A DNA stretch of 6,742 nucleotides from Alphaproteobacteria bacterium (GTDB taxonomy: Bacteria > Pseudomonadota > Alphaproteobacteria > Rhizobiales > Rhizobiaceae): assembly GCA_017308345.1 (NCBI GenBank), contig JAFKFE010000404.1, positions 1 through 6,742 on the forward strand, in the 5' to 3' direction. The notes beneath the pieces were generated by a model that saw only the letters and a list, made by a program, of their open reading frames with translations, was not told where the DNA came from and did no database searches. Positions 5,941 through 6,742 of the stretch are shown here, piece by piece (position 1 is the first letter of the stretch; each line of letters starts with the position of its first letter). Both the position numbers and the translations under genes were made by a program.

Positions 5941-6704
5941 TGGTCCGGATCGAGACCGGCCGCCACGATGCTGGGACGCAGGACATTGGCGTTCACCCCG
6001 GATATTGCGGGCGTATAGAGGATGTCCGCGGACGACGACGCCACGATCATGTTCTTGTAGGCCGCGGGAGCCATCGACTCGCGCGTGGCGATGAAGCGGG
6101 TTCCCATATAGGCGAGGTCGGCGCCCATGACGCGGGCGGCCGCGACGTCGCGGCCCGTGGCGAGCGCCCCGGACAGCACCAGCGTGCCGCGAAAGAAGGA
6201 GCGGATTTCGGACAGCAGCGCGAACGGATTGGTCGCGCCGGCATGGCCGCCCGCGCCGGCCGAGACGGCGATGATGCCGTCTACCCCTGCCTGCGCCGCT
6301 TTTTCGGCATGTCGGATATTGATGACGTCATGGAAGACGAGCCCGCCATAGGCATGGACGGTGTCGACCACGTCCCGCACCGCGCCGAGCGAGGTTATGA
6401 CCAGCGGCACCTTATGCCTGGCGACGATCTCGAGGTCGGCGGCAAGGCGCGGATTGGATTTGTGGACGATCAGGTTCACCGCGAAGGGAGCGGCGGCGGC
6501 GCCGATGTCGGCCAGCCGCCCGCCTATCTCCTCCAGCCAGGCGGCGAAGCCTTCGCTGCTGCGCTGGTTCAGCGCCGGGAACGACCCGATCATCCCTGAA
6601 CGGCAGACCTCGACGACGAGGTCCGGCCCCGAAACCAGGAACATCGGCGCCGCTATGACCGGCAGCCGCAATCGTTTCATGAGCGCGTCCGGAATCGGCA
6701 TGCC

Positions 6705-6742
6705 TCAAGCTCCGGAACGGGGCGTCAGACCCAGCAGAAGAG
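6705..6742 (-). CDS. 3' end of an unidentified upstream operon gene
   Basis: On the minus strand one frame reads Leu-Leu-Leu-Gly-Leu-Thr-Pro-Arg-Ser-Gly-Ala and then TGA at 6707-6705, three bases before the NMO-family ATG at 6701. The position and spacing are what a preceding operon gene would give, and the residue mix looks coding. Only 11 codons are visible, so the product cannot be named; a second frame is also open to the edge of the window, so this call is tentative. No promoter-like space exists between this frame and the NMO-family gene, which suggests the operon begins outside the window. Confidence 0.35.
   Translation of the reverse strand, partial: LLLGLTPRSGA

Larger units (their letters stand above)
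5723..6701 (-). pseudogene. Nitronate monooxygenase / 2-nitropropane dioxygenase family flavoprotein, frameshifted
   Basis: A TIM-barrel FMN protein of the NMO/NPD family (FabK-like superfamily). The first frame (6701-5916) encodes 261 residues: the N-terminal LPVIAAPMFLVSGP at 13-26, the GGHAG loop with the conserved His153, and the FMN-phosphate region SGALATGRDVAAARVMGADLAYMGTRF. It then runs GLDPDHPAGACGT and stops at 5916. The family's C-terminus (LPAHAELDLNNEARAWKAIW, then SAGQGVG) continues in the next frame and stops at 5723. Removing one C from the CCC at 5938-5940 restores a 325-residue protein of normal length. So this is either a recent single-base insertion or a sequencing error. 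The truncated product keeps the FMN-phosphate region but loses the C-terminal lid helices. The start at 6701 has GGAG eight bases upstream; ATG 6680 (Met8) is an alternative. The intended stop overlaps the next gene's start. Members are often annotated as nitronate monooxygenase, but in acyl-CoA operons they may act as flavin oxidoreductases on CoA thioesters; this is inference. Confidence 0.87.

Noticed and set aside
5923..5945. Programmed +1 frameshifting in the NMO-family gene.
   Set aside because: The in-frame codons at the shift are CAC CCT, not a CCC-N or stop-codon slippery arrangement, the stop comes about 20 nt later, and no internal Shine-Dalgarno stimulator was noticed. A plain indel is simpler.
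5723..5986. A separate small gene of 87 codons starting at ATG 5986.
   Set aside because: Its first residues are the NMO-family sequence read out of frame, no ribosome binding site precedes the ATG, and the rest is the displaced NMO C-terminus.

Overview
The window is GC-rich, densely coded DNA with alphaproteobacterial character (Hyphomicrobiales-like by codon use and gene style; this is an impression, not a computed placement). It is ordinary catabolic chromosome sequence: I see no tRNA, rRNA, CRISPR array, insertion sequence or attachment site.

Layout. The left edge (1-533, plus strand) holds the C-terminal half of an APH-fold phosphotransferase of the ACAD10/LvaA-like type. An 87-base convergent gap (534-620) with two small hairpins separates it from a tight minus-strand operon that runs from beyond the right edge down to 621. 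In transcription order the operon is: the last few codons of an unidentified upstream gene (6705-6742); a nitronate monooxygenase-family flavoprotein gene carrying a one-base frameshift (5723-6701); a single-domain crotonase with isomerase-like rather than hydratase-like catalytic residues (4939-5730); a FadA-type thiolase (3773-4909); a bifunctional 3-hydroxyacyl-CoA dehydrogenase/enoyl-CoA hydratase with FadN-like domain order (1479-3776); and a double-hotdog MaoC hydratase (621-1469). Spacings are 3 nt, 8 nt overlap, 29 nt, 4 nt ATGA overlap and 9 nt, so one transcript with translational coupling is likely. Its promoter is not in the window.

How the genes fit together. Crotonase, dehydrogenase/hydratase, thiolase and MaoC make up the enoyl-to-thiolysis half of a beta-oxidation spiral. 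Both hydratase stereochemistries are represented: crotonase fold (S) and MaoC fold (R). No acyl-CoA dehydrogenase or CoA ligase is visible; these may lie upstream. The isomerase-like crotonase, the R-hydratase, the NMO-family flavoprotein and the adjacent kinase-like gene suggest an unusual acyl-CoA (for example unsaturated, branched or hydroxylated) rather than plain fatty acids. The substrate cannot be read from the sequence.

The most noteworthy points are the NMO frameshift and its likely effect on coupling to the next gene, and the non-canonical active site of the crotonase. I found nothing that amounts to a wholly new system.
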